A DNA stretch of 64,000 nucleotides from Cutaneotrichosporon cavernicola (GCF_030864355.1 NC_083395.1:2356001-2420000); one strand, 5' to 3'; shown: positions 44,001-56,346, counted from the stretch's first letter. Numbers and translations are program-made. The notes: generated by a model not told the origin, from the letters alone.

Positions 44001-45703
44001 ATGACAGCTTTGAGAGACTCAGGCAGCACCCCGGCCCTCACCAAACTCTCCTACCTCGTCATCTCGGGCGGCACGGGCGCCAACTCGTTTGCAAGCGCCT
44101 TCGGCCCATCGCCTGCCTACGTGTTACCCGTATCGGATGACGGGGGAAGCTCCGCCGAAATCCTACGCTGCTTCGGCGGACCGTCTATCGGCGATATCCG
44201 TGTGTACCTCTCCATTCACGCTGACGGCAGGCTCGCGCCTGATCCGCCTGATCCCGCAACCCTCAGAACCTGTCACAAGAGAGGACCGCGAACGGCGGGC
44301 CATCTACAACCTCATGGCGCATCGGTTCCCGTCAACTGTGGCGGAGAAGATCGCGCGCGAGGGGTGGGAGGAGATAGTTGAGGGGCGAAGTGCACTGTGG
44401 AACGACGTCGGCGAGGACAAGCGCGAATGTATCCGCGGTGAGCTCTTTCGCGATCATGGCAGCTGACAGCAGCATTCCTTGTGCACTTCCAGACGCTGTG
44501 CCTGCGACGCGCGCATAAGCGGTTTTCGTTCCGCAACTTCTCACTGGGTAACGGCTTCCTCACCGGCGCGCGAGATTTATTCAGTAGCCTCCCCAGCGCC
44601 ATCTTCCTGTTCAAATCGGTCGCGGGTGTTAACGTGAGTGTATGATGGTGCAAGCTGACAAGAAGGAAGGCGTTCAGGTAATTCCTGTCATCAACACTAA
44701 TCGTGAGTGTAGAGAGGCGACGTCTAAACCAGGTCGATTTTTAGGGGCATTACAGCTGACAGCAGAAACAATCACCATCGCTGCCAGCCTGGCGAACGGA
44801 GATAAGATCATCGGGCAATGCAACATCTCGCACCCTGCGCCGCCACCGCCAATACAGCCATTGACCCGGCTCAACTCACGTGGCGTACTTGTTGGGCCTC
44901 GACCTTCCTCTAGCAACCACCTGCGACCGCCACGCAGACGCGACTCGCGGACGTTTGACACTGTTGACAGCGCACAACCGTCGCCAAGCCGCGGTGCGAC
45001 CCCATTGCCCCTCCAGGACGTTGACGACGACGAGGCGTTTGGGCGGGGCAACATTGGGTATATGAAGGGAATGGAGGAGGTGCCACTCGAGTCACGTATC
45101 GAGCGGTTGTTCTACATCAATCTGTATGGGCAGGAGATCTTTCCCGAGCCAAACGGCGAGTTGTTCGAGGCGTTGGACAAGCGCGACGTGCTCGTCTACT
45201 CATGCGGCTCACTGTGGACAAGTATCATCCCCTGCTTAGCACTGCGGAACCTCGCATCGTCCATCGCCCTGTCCAAGTCACTCAAGGCCAAGGTCATGCT
45301 CTGTATGTTGTCGAAAGATCCACCTAACACCCCAGTAAACTCGGTCAACGACCGCGAGACGCCAGGCTACACTGCCATGGACTACATTGACACCATTGCA
45401 AACATGCTCCGGCACTACGACGTGCCGGTGCCATTGCAAAACCGCGACGACATGATTCTGTGGGAGACGAGCAGCTTCATCACGCATGTTGCGTATCTTG
45501 AGGGTGGCAAGGTGGAGGTGGACGAGCAGGCCATCACTGTGAGTGGGCAAATGGGCAAGGGGGCTTTTGTTAATGTCCAGGCACGAGGGATCAAACTCAT
45601 TCGCATTCCCTCTGAACTGCACTGTACCCCAAAGGACAAAACACCGCTATTTAATGCCATGACAGTCGAGTGGACAATGGAGCAAGTCGTTTCAATGCTC
45701 TAA
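44001..45703 (+). CDS. CofD/YvcK-like (UPF0052) Rossmann-fold protein
   Basis: Six exons: 44001-44199, 44231-44437, 44473-44633, 44666-44702, 44766-45302 and 45336-45703, encoding 502 aa; introns are 31, 35, 32, 63 and 33 nt. The N-terminus has the family's glycine loop and DDGGSS motif (YLVISGGTGANSF, VLPVSDDGGSSAEILRCFGG, GDIRSRLIRL). Further motifs are HKRFSFRNFSLGNGFLTGAR and KVMLLNSVNDRETPG. The family contains CofD (2-phospho-L-lactate transferase of F420 synthesis) and bacterial YvcK, linked to UDP-sugar and cell-wall metabolism. Fungal members are of unknown function. The last intron is a multiple of three without a stop, so the unspliced message would also stay open; the family alignment favours splicing. 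The gene lies 145 bp before URI in the same direction. Confidence 0.88.
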
Positions 45704-45848
45704 GCCTGTAGCCATAGTATTCTAATGCTTGCATGCTAGAGAATTGCCTGCTGTACATTGTGCAGATAGTCACGTGACCACCCTTGCATCATCAATCATA
45801 TCGCCACCCAACAGGCGACTTCGAAATTCCTCCACTCTCAACTACTCC

Positions 45849-48442
45849 ATGCCCAACCTCGAACGCCTGCAACTTCCCCTTCGCCCGAGCGAGCACTCGC
45901 TCGCGGCCCACATCGCTGCACTCGACCTCCTGGCCGCGCGTCTGGATGCCCTGCCTACCCGCTCGCGCTGGGCGGCGCGCGTGCCCCTGAACTCAAAGGC
46001 TAGCTTTGAGGGCGACATTGTACACACGAACGAGGTCAAGGTCAACGTCGCCGGCGACTGGTGGGTCGAGATGTCAGCACACGAGGCAGGCGACTGGATC
46101 CGGAACCGGAAAGCGAGTGAGTTCCATCAAAGGCTATACTGATACAGCCATGCTTGAGGAGCATGCTCGTGCCACTGAGGGACAAGCTGTGCAGCCCAAC
46201 AAGGAGGAGCAGCCCAATGTAGCAGCTGGCCAGCGCGTCCTACGTACCAAAGATATTACCTTTGATCCCTTGCTGGGAACTCCACCCCATCTTCCACAGC
46301 CCCAGCAGCAGCCCACCCCAGGAACACCGGCCAAGGCCTCGGCAAAAGCGGAGCCCACCATGGCGCTTGTCAGTGAGGGTAAACAAGTAGACGTCCCGGA
46401 GTCGTTACAGAGCCTTGTCGACCTCGTCGGCGAACATCTCCAGAACAAACTCCGCATCCCAAATGGCGAATCTGTACGTGACATGCAGGCTGGGCTGACC
46501 ACAGACGGTGAATGAAGCCGGCGAACCGATCTACGAGATCCGCGAGGACACGGACGGGCGTTCTTTGGCTCCGATGCCCGAGAGTAAGGGCGAGGGATCC
46601 ATTGAAATGCCGGAGAACGAGGACGCGAGGTACTTCTCGTCCGAAGCGGTGGAGCGGCGGGCCGCGCTGCGCCGACGCATCTTCCAGGAGGGGAACTCGG
46701 ACGATGAGGACGACGACATGGATGTGGACAATGTGGACAAGGACAAGGACGGAATGGATGTCGACGATGACGAGACTCCCAAGGCTTCTCAACCCGCCAA
46801 CAGGCTCCCGACGCCTCCCCAAGCTTCCACTCAACCTACCTTCCAGCCTACCTTCCATTCCACCCTGCAAGCCACGCAGATCGGCGACCTCGTCTCCCCG
46901 ACAACACCAACGCAGGCTTCCATCGCGTCGTTCCCCACTTCACCCGCCCGCGGCCCGCCCAAGGGCATCTTAAAGCAGCCGATGCGCAAGAAGAGCGTGT
47001 CGTTCGATGAAAGCGTGCCCATTCCACCTGACACACCGCCGCCACGCCGCCACGGATTCCCTCTCGACCAGATGATCGCGAGCACACGCCCCGTTGACGC
47101 CCAAGGCCTCCCGACAAAGCAAGTGCCTACGCTCAAGATGCCGCACCCGGGACGGCGGGCGGCGCCGCAGACGTTTGGCGGACTGCGGACAGGGTTCCTC
47201 GGTTCGACACCGATCCTCAGTCTCGCCCCGCAGGTGGAGAGTAGCCGCGCGGCCATGACGCAACCCGAGCCCCGGGAGTTGTCGGAGCTTGAGATTGCGC
47301 GCAAGGAGGAGGAGAAGGCGCAGGCCAAGCTCAAGGAGGAGAAGGAGAAGATGGCCCAGGCCAAGCCTGCTGTGCAGATGCAGGTCGAGGAGAAGCCGCC
47401 GGCGGCGGCGGCGGCGGCGGCGGCGGGACCGAAGCCGATCCCACTGATGGAGACGAAGCCGACGGCGGCCAAGCACGAGAAGACGGATATGGACGTTGAC
47501 GAGCCGCCAGCCAAGATTCAGAAGACGGACGACCGACCGAAAAAGAAGAGCCTGTTCGCGCAGCGCCGCACCCCCAACTTCCCGAAGCAGAGCGAGACAG
47601 TGCCAATGGTGACGATGAAGGGGTCCGTCGTTGAGGCGCCTCCTGCGCAGCGGCAGACGGGCGTGCCGCCAACCGTCGGCACATCTTCGTCACAGACGCC
47701 CATGGTGATCGTGGATGACGACGATGACGATGACGAGGATTATGGCGATCTTGGCGAGTTCTCCGACGACGAGGAGGACGAGTACGCGCTCGATGAAGCA
47801 CTCCTCGCCAGAGAGGTGGCGCTCGAGTATCACCGCCGGCAGGCGTGGCAGCGGCCCATCGACGAAGATGAGGTCGACACCGAGGCGGCCGGAGCCGAGG
47901 CCGTGCTGGGTATTCCCCGCGTCTCAACAATCTCAGGGCAGGGCGAGGACCTGCGTATCGTCAACCCCACAGCTGACGACCTGAGTCAGTTCCTCCGCGT
48001 TGGGCGATCCGACGATGGCGAGCTCGTGTTTGAGCAGCCTCTTGTGCACTCCGGCAGCGAGAGTGATGGGGAGGACGACAGCCCCACGGCGGTGGATCGA
48101 CGCCAGCGCCGAACGAGGCGGAAGGATGTTATGGCCCGCCTTCTCCGTGGCGAGTACGAGGAGCTGCCCGCGCCTCCAACGTCTGCGCCCGGTCTGCGCG
48201 CGGAGCAGTATACCGAGTCTCTGCCGCCTAGTGTTGGCGCTGTCCCCAAGATTGAGGAAATCGCGACTCCTTCCGTCTCTTCCACTGCCACTCCTGCACC
48301 GGCCACTACCGCCCCGCCTCCCGCACCCAAGCAGCCACCACCGACGCGCGACGTCGTCGAACGGACTGCGTCCGATGCCCCGTCTGCACCGGCACCGCCG
48401 AAGAAGGTGTCGCGGTTCAAGGCTGCGCGGATGCAGTCGTAG
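45849..48442 (+). CDS. BUD27: Unconventional prefoldin URI / BUD27
   Basis: Exons are 45849-46116, 46148-46473 and 46505-48442 (two 31-nt introns), encoding 843 aa. The prefoldin-like N-terminus has two helices around the beta-hairpin with the URI mark FEGDIVHTNEVKVNVAGDWWVEMSA. After splicing of the second intron comes TVNEAGEPIYEIREDTDG, matching the region of URI proteins that binds RPB5. The rest is long and disordered, with acidic runs (DDDDDDDEDYGDL), Lys/Glu-rich helices, and a conserved-looking basic C-terminal tip (KKVSRFKAAR). URI/Bud27 helps assemble RNA polymerases I-III and links to TOR signalling. Two polymerase subunit genes (RPC40, RPA190) are in the same window, but I attach no meaning to that. 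Confidence 0.88.
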
Positions 48443-48536
48443 CTAGGTCATCAGAATCTAAGATGGCACTATATTGTCGTTCCCCCTTTTCTCTCTGCTT
48501 CGCTGATGATATGTATACATGCCTATGCTAAACACT

Positions 48537-49699
48537 CTATGTCTCCTCCTCCGCGCTGAAGAGCTTGTCCAGCCCCTCCTCGACCGCCGTAATCTTCTCG
48601 AGCATGATCTTGATCGCCTCGGGCACAAGCTGCTCAGGCGCGTACTGCCCTGCACTCTCGACGTTGACTGTGGTTAGCTCCGATGATGCCCTACTGCAAG
48701 CCAGACTTACACAAGAAGTGGTCGCGGATGCGCGCGAGCTCGACCAAACCCTCAAACTCCGGGTGGCGTAGCACCTCGCGCGACACCGTATCCTTACGCG
48801 GGTTCTTGATCACGACTTGCGACTCTCCTGCCTCATCCTTCTCAATCTCGACCACGCCCTCGGGGAAGCAGTTCTTGAACTTGTCCTGGTGTTCCCGGGG
48901 GATCGGGCCGCGCAGCATAATGTGGGGAAGGAGACGGTACGACGCAGTCGCTGGGGTCAGCTCCACAAATCTCTCAACTACTCACCAACAGGGGAGAACT
49001 TGGCGTGGTCGGCTCCGCGTCCCTTGCGCGCAAAGCAGTGGAGGTCGACCATCTGTCCCGGACGCAGCTTGACGAGCAAGATATCCTCCTGCACAGGTCG
49101 AGGGGGGTCGTCGCGGTACCGGTTGCTCTGTCCGCCACTGGGCACCCACTTCATCATGCCTGTGTAAACGTTACTGTCATAGTAGAGTTTCTTGGGATCC
49201 GTCTCGCCAGGAGCAGCGTCGCGTCTACGGTCGCACTTGACGCGGATATCGAAGACGTGCGTATCGTTCTCCATCGGTGGCGAGTAGTTTCCGGCTTTTT
49301 ATCAGCTAGCCCCTTCTTGAACTCACGCTTAAAGTCGAGGGTGTGCGGGTCGATCTTAAGGGGCACGAGGCCAATACGGTGCGCCAACACCTCGTCTTGC
49401 ATGATACTAGTGTTGTTCCACACGTAGACGTCCTCGATAGCAATGGTCGGTACTTCGGCGATCATGATACGCCTGAGCGCGTTGGCAATGGGAGCATCGA
49501 CGCCGACGAGGTCGAACTCGATCGCGGACGGGGTCAGATACTGTACCGATACGATGAGGTTCTTCTTAAACGCCGCGAGGTTCCACGAATGGTCCTCTCC
49601 GGGATAGTGGTGTGGGAACTCGGTGGCGCCGACTGCGCCAACACGCTCGGGGAAGACCTGGACGTGGCGCCTGGGGTCGTCGAGAGATCGCTGGGCCAT
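48537..49699 (-). CDS. RPC40: RNA polymerase I and III subunit AC40
   Basis: Exons are 49699-49327, 49294-48986, 48950-48711 and 48667-48537 (introns 32, 35, 43 nt), encoding 350 aa (yeast AC40 is 335). The alpha-like dimerisation domain is clear: IEFDLVGVDAPIANALRRIMIAEVPTIAIEDVYVWNNTS and DEVLAHRIGLVPLKIDP. The middle domain contains NDTHVFDIRVKCDRR and the insertion before KWVPSGGQ. The end (NVESAGQYAPEQLVPEAIKIM) closes the alpha-type fold. AC40 pairs with AC19 and nucleates assembly of Pol I and Pol III. It is divergent from RAD54 with 229 bp between start codons and converges with BUD27, 94 bp between stops. Confidence 0.96.
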
Positions 49700-49928
49700 G
49701 GTGGATGTTGAATTATGACTATATGACGGTAGGTGTTGTTGGTGGTCACCGGCATGAACTTTTGTTAGTGGCGGCCTACTTAAATATTCCACGTGGGTTG
49801 GGTGGCGAATCTGGTTCCGCGGTTGACGCGACTTGCTTTGGCCTGTGTATCAACTTCATAACAGCCCTTCCCCCCCCCAAAGTCTCATTGTCCCCCCATT
49901 CTCAACAGTCTTGCCTCTTGGATCGACC

Positions 49929-52745
49929 ATGCTCAAGCGCCTTCCCCCAAGTAAGGGAGATACGCCCATTACCTCGGCGACGTCTGGCGGCTTCGGGATC
50001 ATCGCCAAGCCCTTTCGCCCGCCCACGTCACTCAATGCGCGCCGCACGGTGTTGGGGACAGGGAGGAAACGCAAGGCTGTGAATTACAGTGAGATGGGTG
50101 GGGGGACCGACGACGGCGAGGCGGTCATCGATGGATCGCCGCCAAAGAAGATGCGGTTCGAAATGGGCAATAAGGTGTACGAGAACGGCGTGCTCGGCGA
50201 CATGGCAAGGTGGTGTACCCGCAAGTTTCCCGTGTTCGAGCCAAAGGAACGCACCACGGTGTTTGCCAAGAGGTGAGCGGGGTCTGGGAGCCGCGACGTT
50301 CTGGCGGCCTGAATCGCAGCTGAGTGAGCTCGCTGACACCAGCTTCGCCATCCCCGTCATGACGAACGCCAGAACGTCGGAGAAGATCATGCATCCCCTC
50401 TCGCACGCGTCGCTTGGCGCGCGACCGCATCCCAACCTCGCCCCGCGGCCTCTGCACGATCCCATGGCTGACCACGCCATCGTGTTGTATGACCCCACGA
50501 TTGACGACAAGCCTGCGCCTAAGGAGAACGAGGAGGTCGTTGTGGTTAAGGAAGACCGGGGGCCGCACAAAAGCCTCAAGACCATCCTCGGTATTCAGGA
50601 CCGCAAGGTCAAGGTCGAGGTCAAAGTTCCCGTCGTCATTGATCCACGCCTCAGCAAGGTCCTCCGTCCCCACCAGATCGAGGGCGTCAAGGTGATTTTA
50701 CAGTAACACCACCATCAGCTAACATCAGTTCCTCTACCGCTGCACGACGGGCATGCTGGCCGACAGCGCGTGGGGCTGCATCATGGCCGACGAGATGGGC
50801 CTCGGTGCGTACCTTCATCGGATGTACTGATGTCTAGGCAAGACACTCCAGTGCATTGCGCTGCTGTGGACCCTCCTCAAGCAGTCTCCTCTGGCTGGCA
50901 AGGCGACGTGCGAGAAGGTCATCATCGCGTGCCCTACCTCGCTCGTCGGGAACTGGGCCAACGAACTCGGTTAGCTGGGGTTTCCTTGTAATGGAGCTGA
51001 CCTCAGTCAAGTGGCTCGGGCCTGGTGCCGTCAACCCACTGGTCGTCGACGGAAAGGGCGGCAAGGCGGAGCTCATCCCCGCCGTCCGCCGCTGGGTGGC
51101 CGCCCATGGTCGCAACATCACGTTGCCGGGTAAGCCTTCATTTCTTCCGAACCTAACCCCAGTGATGATCGTCTCGTACGAGACCCTGCGCTCTCTGGAG
51201 GAGGAGTTGGCAAACTGCGAGATCGGCCTTCTTCTCGCCGACGAAGGACACCGTCTCAAGAATGCTGGTGAGCTCTCTGGCATTCGAAGTAGCTGACATC
51301 AGAAACCCTCACCTTCCAGGCGCTCACTTCACTCAAGGTCAAGCGACGCGTGATCCTCACTGGCACGCCCATCCAGAACGACCTCTCGGAGTACTTCGCA
51401 CTGCTCAACTTTGCCAACCCAGAGTACCTCGGCTCCAAGCTCGACTTTAAACGCAACTTTGAGAGCAAGATCCTGCGTGGACGTGACGCCGACGCGTCGG
51501 ACAAGGAGAAGCAAGAGAGTGATGCCAAGCTCAAGGAGCTCAGCGGCCTCGTCAACCGCTTCATCATCCGCCGCACCAACGACCTGCTCTCCAAGTACCG
51601 TGAGTTCTTCTCTTCTAGCTGCGACTGACCTCAGTCCCGGTCAAGTACGAGCACGTCGTCTTCTGCCGGCCGAGTCCCCTGCAGACCGCACTCTACAACC
51701 ACTTCGTCAACTCGAAGGAAGTGCAGCGCTTGCTGCGTGGCAAGGAATCCCAGCCTCTAAAGGCCATCGGCCTCCTCCGCAAGCTCTGCAACCACCCTCA
51801 GCTCCTCAATCTCCCCGACGACCTCTCGGGGAGCGAGAATCTTCTCCCTGACGACTACGCCGTCGCACAGACTGGTCGCGAGCGTGGCCTCAACTGCACC
51901 TACTCGGGCAAATTTGTTGTCCTGGAACGGTGAGCTAGGGTGGCCCTGAAGTAGCTGACAAACAGCATGCTCGACCATATCCGCAGATACACCGACGACA
52001 AGATTGTGCTGATCAGTAACGCGACGCAGACGCTTGACCTCATGGAGCGCATGTGTCGGGCGAAGAAATACGGTCACGTCCGCCTCGACGGCTCGATGAG
52101 CGTCAAGAAGCGCAACACCATCGTCCAGCGCTTCAACGACCCCGAGGGCAAGGAGTTTGTCTTCCTCCTCAGCTCCAAGGCCGGCGGGTGTGGCATCAAC
52201 CTCATCGGCGCGAACCGTCTCATCCTCTTCGACCCAGTGAGCTGACTGAATCTACAACAGCTGACGTCCAGGACTGGAACCCGGCCAGCGACCAGCAGGC
52301 CCTGGCTCGAGTATGGCGCGACGGGCAGAAGAAGGAATGTGAGTTTTCATAATCATTTCGCCAACTGACATCAGGCTTCGTCTACCGCTTCATGACCACG
52401 GGCTCGATCGAGGAGAAGATCTTCCAACGGCAATGCCAGAAGCAGAACCTATCCGCATGTGTCGTCGACGAGGCCGAGGACACCGCTCGCCATTTTACAC
52501 AGGACGACTTGCGAGAGCTGTTCAAGTTCACCACCGAGACAGTATGCCAGACGCACGAGACTTACAAGTGCAAGCGGTGCCGCGGTGGCAAGCAGTTCGT
52601 CAAGGCGCCAGCGCTGCTTTACGGCGACGCGAGCACGTGGAACCACTTCCAGAATGCCGACCTTGGGCAGATGCACGACGACTTGCTCCGTGCTGAGCTC
52701 GGGCTGCCTGAGGTGTCTTACGTGTTCCAATACATCTCGCACTGA
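49929..52745 (+). CDS. RAD54: DNA repair and recombination ATPase RAD54
   Basis: Eleven exons: 49929-50272, 50343-50691, 50729-50804, 50838-50969, 51007-51129, 51163-51267, 51303-51599, 51635-51929, 51966-52236, 52272-52338 and 52375-52745. The product is 809 aa. The Snf2-type motor is complete: [15 protein letters not shown], motif I DEMGLGKTLQ (~253, split by intron 3), [10 protein letters not shown], motif [43 protein letters not shown] and the last motif [20 protein letters not shown]. The C-terminal Cys pair KCKRC in the end domain is as in Rad54. It drives Rad51 strand exchange in homologous recombination. Nine of ten introns are 33-37 nt; all joins are in phase and restore conserved sequence. 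Confidence 0.97.
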
Positions 52746-53147
52746 GCTTGGGGCAACTGTACGCAGACTCGGCACGTCATTGCGAGATTGCTTTGAATGG
52801 CGACGGAATGATTGGGTTTTTGGTTGTTTTATGCTGTTGATACGTTTAGAAGTGCATGTACAGGTATTATCTCCAAACTGCGCATAGAGAGGCGGAACTG
52901 CTTGAGAAACCGCCACAACCCTCACCTTTGTCGTTGTCGTCACCACCTTCCTCGGTGGCGGACCTGGTTTACTCACCACCTTGCTCGGTAATCAGCTGTT
53001 CATCACTCCATCCGTCTGTCATTTGACAACCTCTTCTTGTTCGCTCCTCCAAGCCTTCTTCACAACACTCCTCACTCCATCCATTCATCTCTTGAAGATT
53101 GACGACCTCTTCCCCACCACTCACCTCTCCCATCCAATGCCCACACA
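52746..53147. other. Intergenic region upstream of nucleotidyltransferase gene
   Basis: About 400 bp in tandem orientation. A short frame ATG at 53137 overlaps the start of the next gene and stops at 53160. No other gene. Confidence 0.5.
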
Positions 53148-53160
53148 ATGCCCTTCGTAG
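53137..53160 (+). promoter_or_regulatory. Upstream ORF overlapping the next start codon
   Basis: ATG at 53137 followed by six sense codons and TAG at 53158-53160, in a different frame from the main ATG at 53148. If the leader includes it, scanning ribosomes would meet this ATG first, which should lower translation of the main frame. Confidence 0.4.
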
Positions 53161-56100
53161 AGACACCCCACACGGCCTTCGAAGACCTCCTAGTCGGCCT
53201 CGTAACTCGTTCCCCCAAGCTTCCCAAACCGACCCTGGCAACACTTGCGCAGCAAGCGCCTCCACGTCCTCCTCCTTCTCTTCCCTCCCTTCCCCCTTTC
53301 TCTTCTTCCCCCACCTTCTTCTCTCTCTCCTCCCTCCCTTCTACCCCACCCATCAATTCTTTTGACACCTGGGCAGCGGCTGCCCTGCCTTTCTCGAAGG
53401 GAGACTTCACGTGGGTTGCGATCTCCAAGCATCCGCCGCCTGTCGATCCATTCGCCAACCTTCTGTCCGCCCCGGACCTCTTCTCCGCTGTTCTCTCCGA
53501 GGATCCTACTACTCGGCTCCCCGCTACTCCAGCCTCTCCCCGGCTCATCCCAGTCAAGCGGGGCGATCCATCGCGGAATCAGAGCCGAGCCCAGTTGGGT
53601 GGATTATCGGATGACCTCCAGTCTGGAGAAAGCTGTCCTTCAAGTACCGCCACTCGTGAGGACACAACTCCTACTCCGGCTTGGTTCGGGGTCCCCGGGG
53701 CAGTTGCGGATTCGTCATCTAAATGGACGACCGTCCTCAACGAACTCGACCCCTTCGGCCCTCGCAGGTCCCCTGAGTCCGTGCGTCCTCCGGTCAGGAT
53801 CCTGTCTCGTCCCGGCACCCTTCTCGAGATTTATCCAAGCCGTCCCGTCACTCCAGTCGCCCTCCGAGAACGCAGCCCCAAAGCATTGGTGACAGGTCTA
53901 CCGCCACGCGCAGAGCCAATTCCAAACGTCACTTCTGCATCCCCCCAGCGGCAACCTTCACGGCCGTTACCACCTGTGTTCACGTTTCTTCCACCTGGAA
54001 CAAAGGTGATCGAGTCCCCACGGCCTGAAGCAGTGGAGGCAAAGAGTGATAAGAGTCCAGACAAGCACACCTCGCAGCGCACCCAACTGAGTGGCTGGGC
54101 GCACAGTGCTCTCGCCCTAAGGCCTGGATCTCCACCCCCTCCCTTCCACATGAGCTCGGACCTCCTTCAGTCACCAAAGCTCAGGCCTGATGACTTCCCC
54201 ATGCCCAATGAGCTACTAGTTCAGGTCGTACCCAAGGTGGCCACCATAGACAGCTGCAAGCAGTCACTTGCAGAACGCATAAAAGCAGCCAAGCGTGCGG
54301 CCACTGCCGAGGAAGTCACCGACGACGATTCGGACAGCGAAACTGCCCAAACTTCGAAAGGCGTCCACTATACACTACGGCCGCGGCCGGAAACTCCTGT
54401 CCTGGAGGCGCCAGTGTGAGTCCTCATCAGCTCCAGGTTGGTGCCCTTTGCCCAGGTGCGAGAAGCCGCACCCACACAACAACGAAGGCTGACGCCCAGG
54501 CCTCTTCCTTTGGGCCCCAAGGACGCTGGAACATGTGGGCTTAACCCATTCAACTCTTCTCCGTTCTCTTCTCCTCTAAAACTCACACCTCAGCGTCTCC
54601 CTAGAGTGTCCACAAGCCGACCATCCACTTTCACTCCTCCGTCCACCTTCATGAGACACCCAACGTTGCAGCTCGATTCCGGCAGAGGTGTTACAGGTGG
54701 GGGTGACATTCCTACCCACAGACCCCTTCATTTGAGAATCAGTGCTAGTCATCCACTAGACATGGGACGCAGAAGGCCCCAAGATGAGGAAGATTGGGTC
54801 ACACCCGGCCTTAAGTACGATGGTAGGGGGTCCGCGTATGCTCGGTACTCGTCTCAGCCTTCCCCTCGCTTCAGAGTACCTGCCAGCGCCCTGGAAGGGA
54901 ACAATCTTCAGTTTGGAATCATGGCGTCGTGGATGGAGGCCGAGCCAACAGACAAGCAGAAGACACGGCTGCAAGACCTCTTAAGGTACCTCACCGGCTT
55001 ACTCAACAGCAAGGCGACCGTGGACAATCCGGCTGGAGAGCGATATATCGTCGACGTGTTTGGGAGCGTCGCCTGGGGTGGAGGCACCGGGAAGAGCGGT
55101 GACGTCGACTTGGTGATCATTGTGAGTCATGTCCCATGCGGCGCGTCTGACACGCAGGACAAGGACTATCCTCTTGGTTGTGAGTTTCTGGTCGATTCTG
55201 CCATAGGCTAATCCCAGATGAGCCTCACCTGTGGAGAACTTCCCCACTCCAACGGGTTACTGCCAACAGCTCCCGAGACCGAAGGACCAAAAACAAAAAT
55301 GTGTCCAAGATTTACAACGTTCATGTACTGAAGCAATACCTGGATGACGTCTCCGGCTTCGATAGCACGAAAGCCGTTCCAGCCTACACACCAATTGTCA
55401 AGTTCGATGCTCCAGGCCTTGGGCTCCAGTTCGACATCTGCACAAACGACCTCGGAGGTTGGTGAGTTAACGGCTGACTATCTCACTCACCTTAGGTACA
55501 ACTCATGTCTCATTCTGGCATATTGCGAGCTTTCACCGTTCGTTCTTCGCCCCATGATTCACGTCCTCAAACTGTGGCTGGAGTCGCACAACCTCAACGA
55601 CCCATCTGGTGTCAAGGGGCTCCGGACCATGTCCTCGTATTGCATCACTCTGATGGCAATTGCATATCTTCAACACATTGCGGTACTTCCCAATCTCCAG
55701 TCCGCTGTCGAGGTGCCTGCCTCCGCAGACCCCGGAAACACAGGCTTGGAGAACACGGTCTGGGTGTCATGGGGAAAGAGGCAAGGCGACATTGCGCACA
55801 TCTGGTTCGAGCGCCATCCTCCAGCTGGCTGGGTATCCGCTAAGCCCAGAGTTACAGCTTCCGAGGCAGTACGGGGCTTCTTCCAGTTCTTCTCCAGGTC
55901 GGCCTCAGAGTCTTTCGACCCCAACACCCAGCTCATCTCACTCCTCAACGGTGGCATCATCTCACGGAGGTACCCTCAAGCCCCAGGTAAGGGCAACTGA
56001 ACAGTTTATGCTGACGGGAGGGAGGGAGCACTGGGTCAAGTTGGGACGTCGGTTTCCCGGAAACGACCACGTCGGAAAGTGCGACAGCTACCAGTGCACC

Positions 56101-56346
56101 GATTGGGACGACCAGCTTCTGATCGTGCAGGACCCGTTCCTGTGGCAAAAGGTGAAATCACTTGGGCGCTTGGGCCGCACTGACTGTCAGAACTGTGCCA
56201 AGACCCTGTTCATCGACAAGCAGGAGGGTCGATTTTTCAAGGTGACGAGACAAATTAGTCCAAACTAACATCAGCATATCGCTACCACCCACAGGTTCCT
56301 CAAGGCCAATCCCATGGCGACGCTCCCACAGCTTCTGAGTATATAA
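53148..56346 (+). CDS. Non-canonical poly(A) polymerase / terminal nucleotidyltransferase (Cid1/TRF type)
   Basis: Exons are 53148-54415, 54500-55121, 55158-55179, 55218-55461, 55496-55986, 56021-56241 and 56275-56346, giving 979 aa. The first ~560 residues are Pro/Ser-rich and probably disordered. The catalytic core starts near residue 580: VDVFGSVAWGGGTGKSGDVDLVI holds the GS motif and two catalytic Asp (DVD), and FDAPGLGLQFDIC supplies the third Asp (~710). The central domain follows (YNSCLILAYCELSPFVLRPMIHVLKLW) and the PAP-associated part near WVKLGRRFPGNDHVG and IVQDPFLW. It resembles Cid1/TUTase enzymes that add A or U to RNA 3' ends; the tail may bind RNA. Introns are 84, 36, 38, 34, 34 and 33 nt; the first is chosen for its CTGAC/CCCAG signals, but a 42-nt alternative (54414-54455) also keeps phase. 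Confidence 0.83.

Noticed and set aside
54416..54436. A 21-nt (or 15-nt) intron in the nucleotidyltransferase gene
   Set aside because: The phase works, but the size is implausible and a better branch plus acceptor pair exists at 54499.
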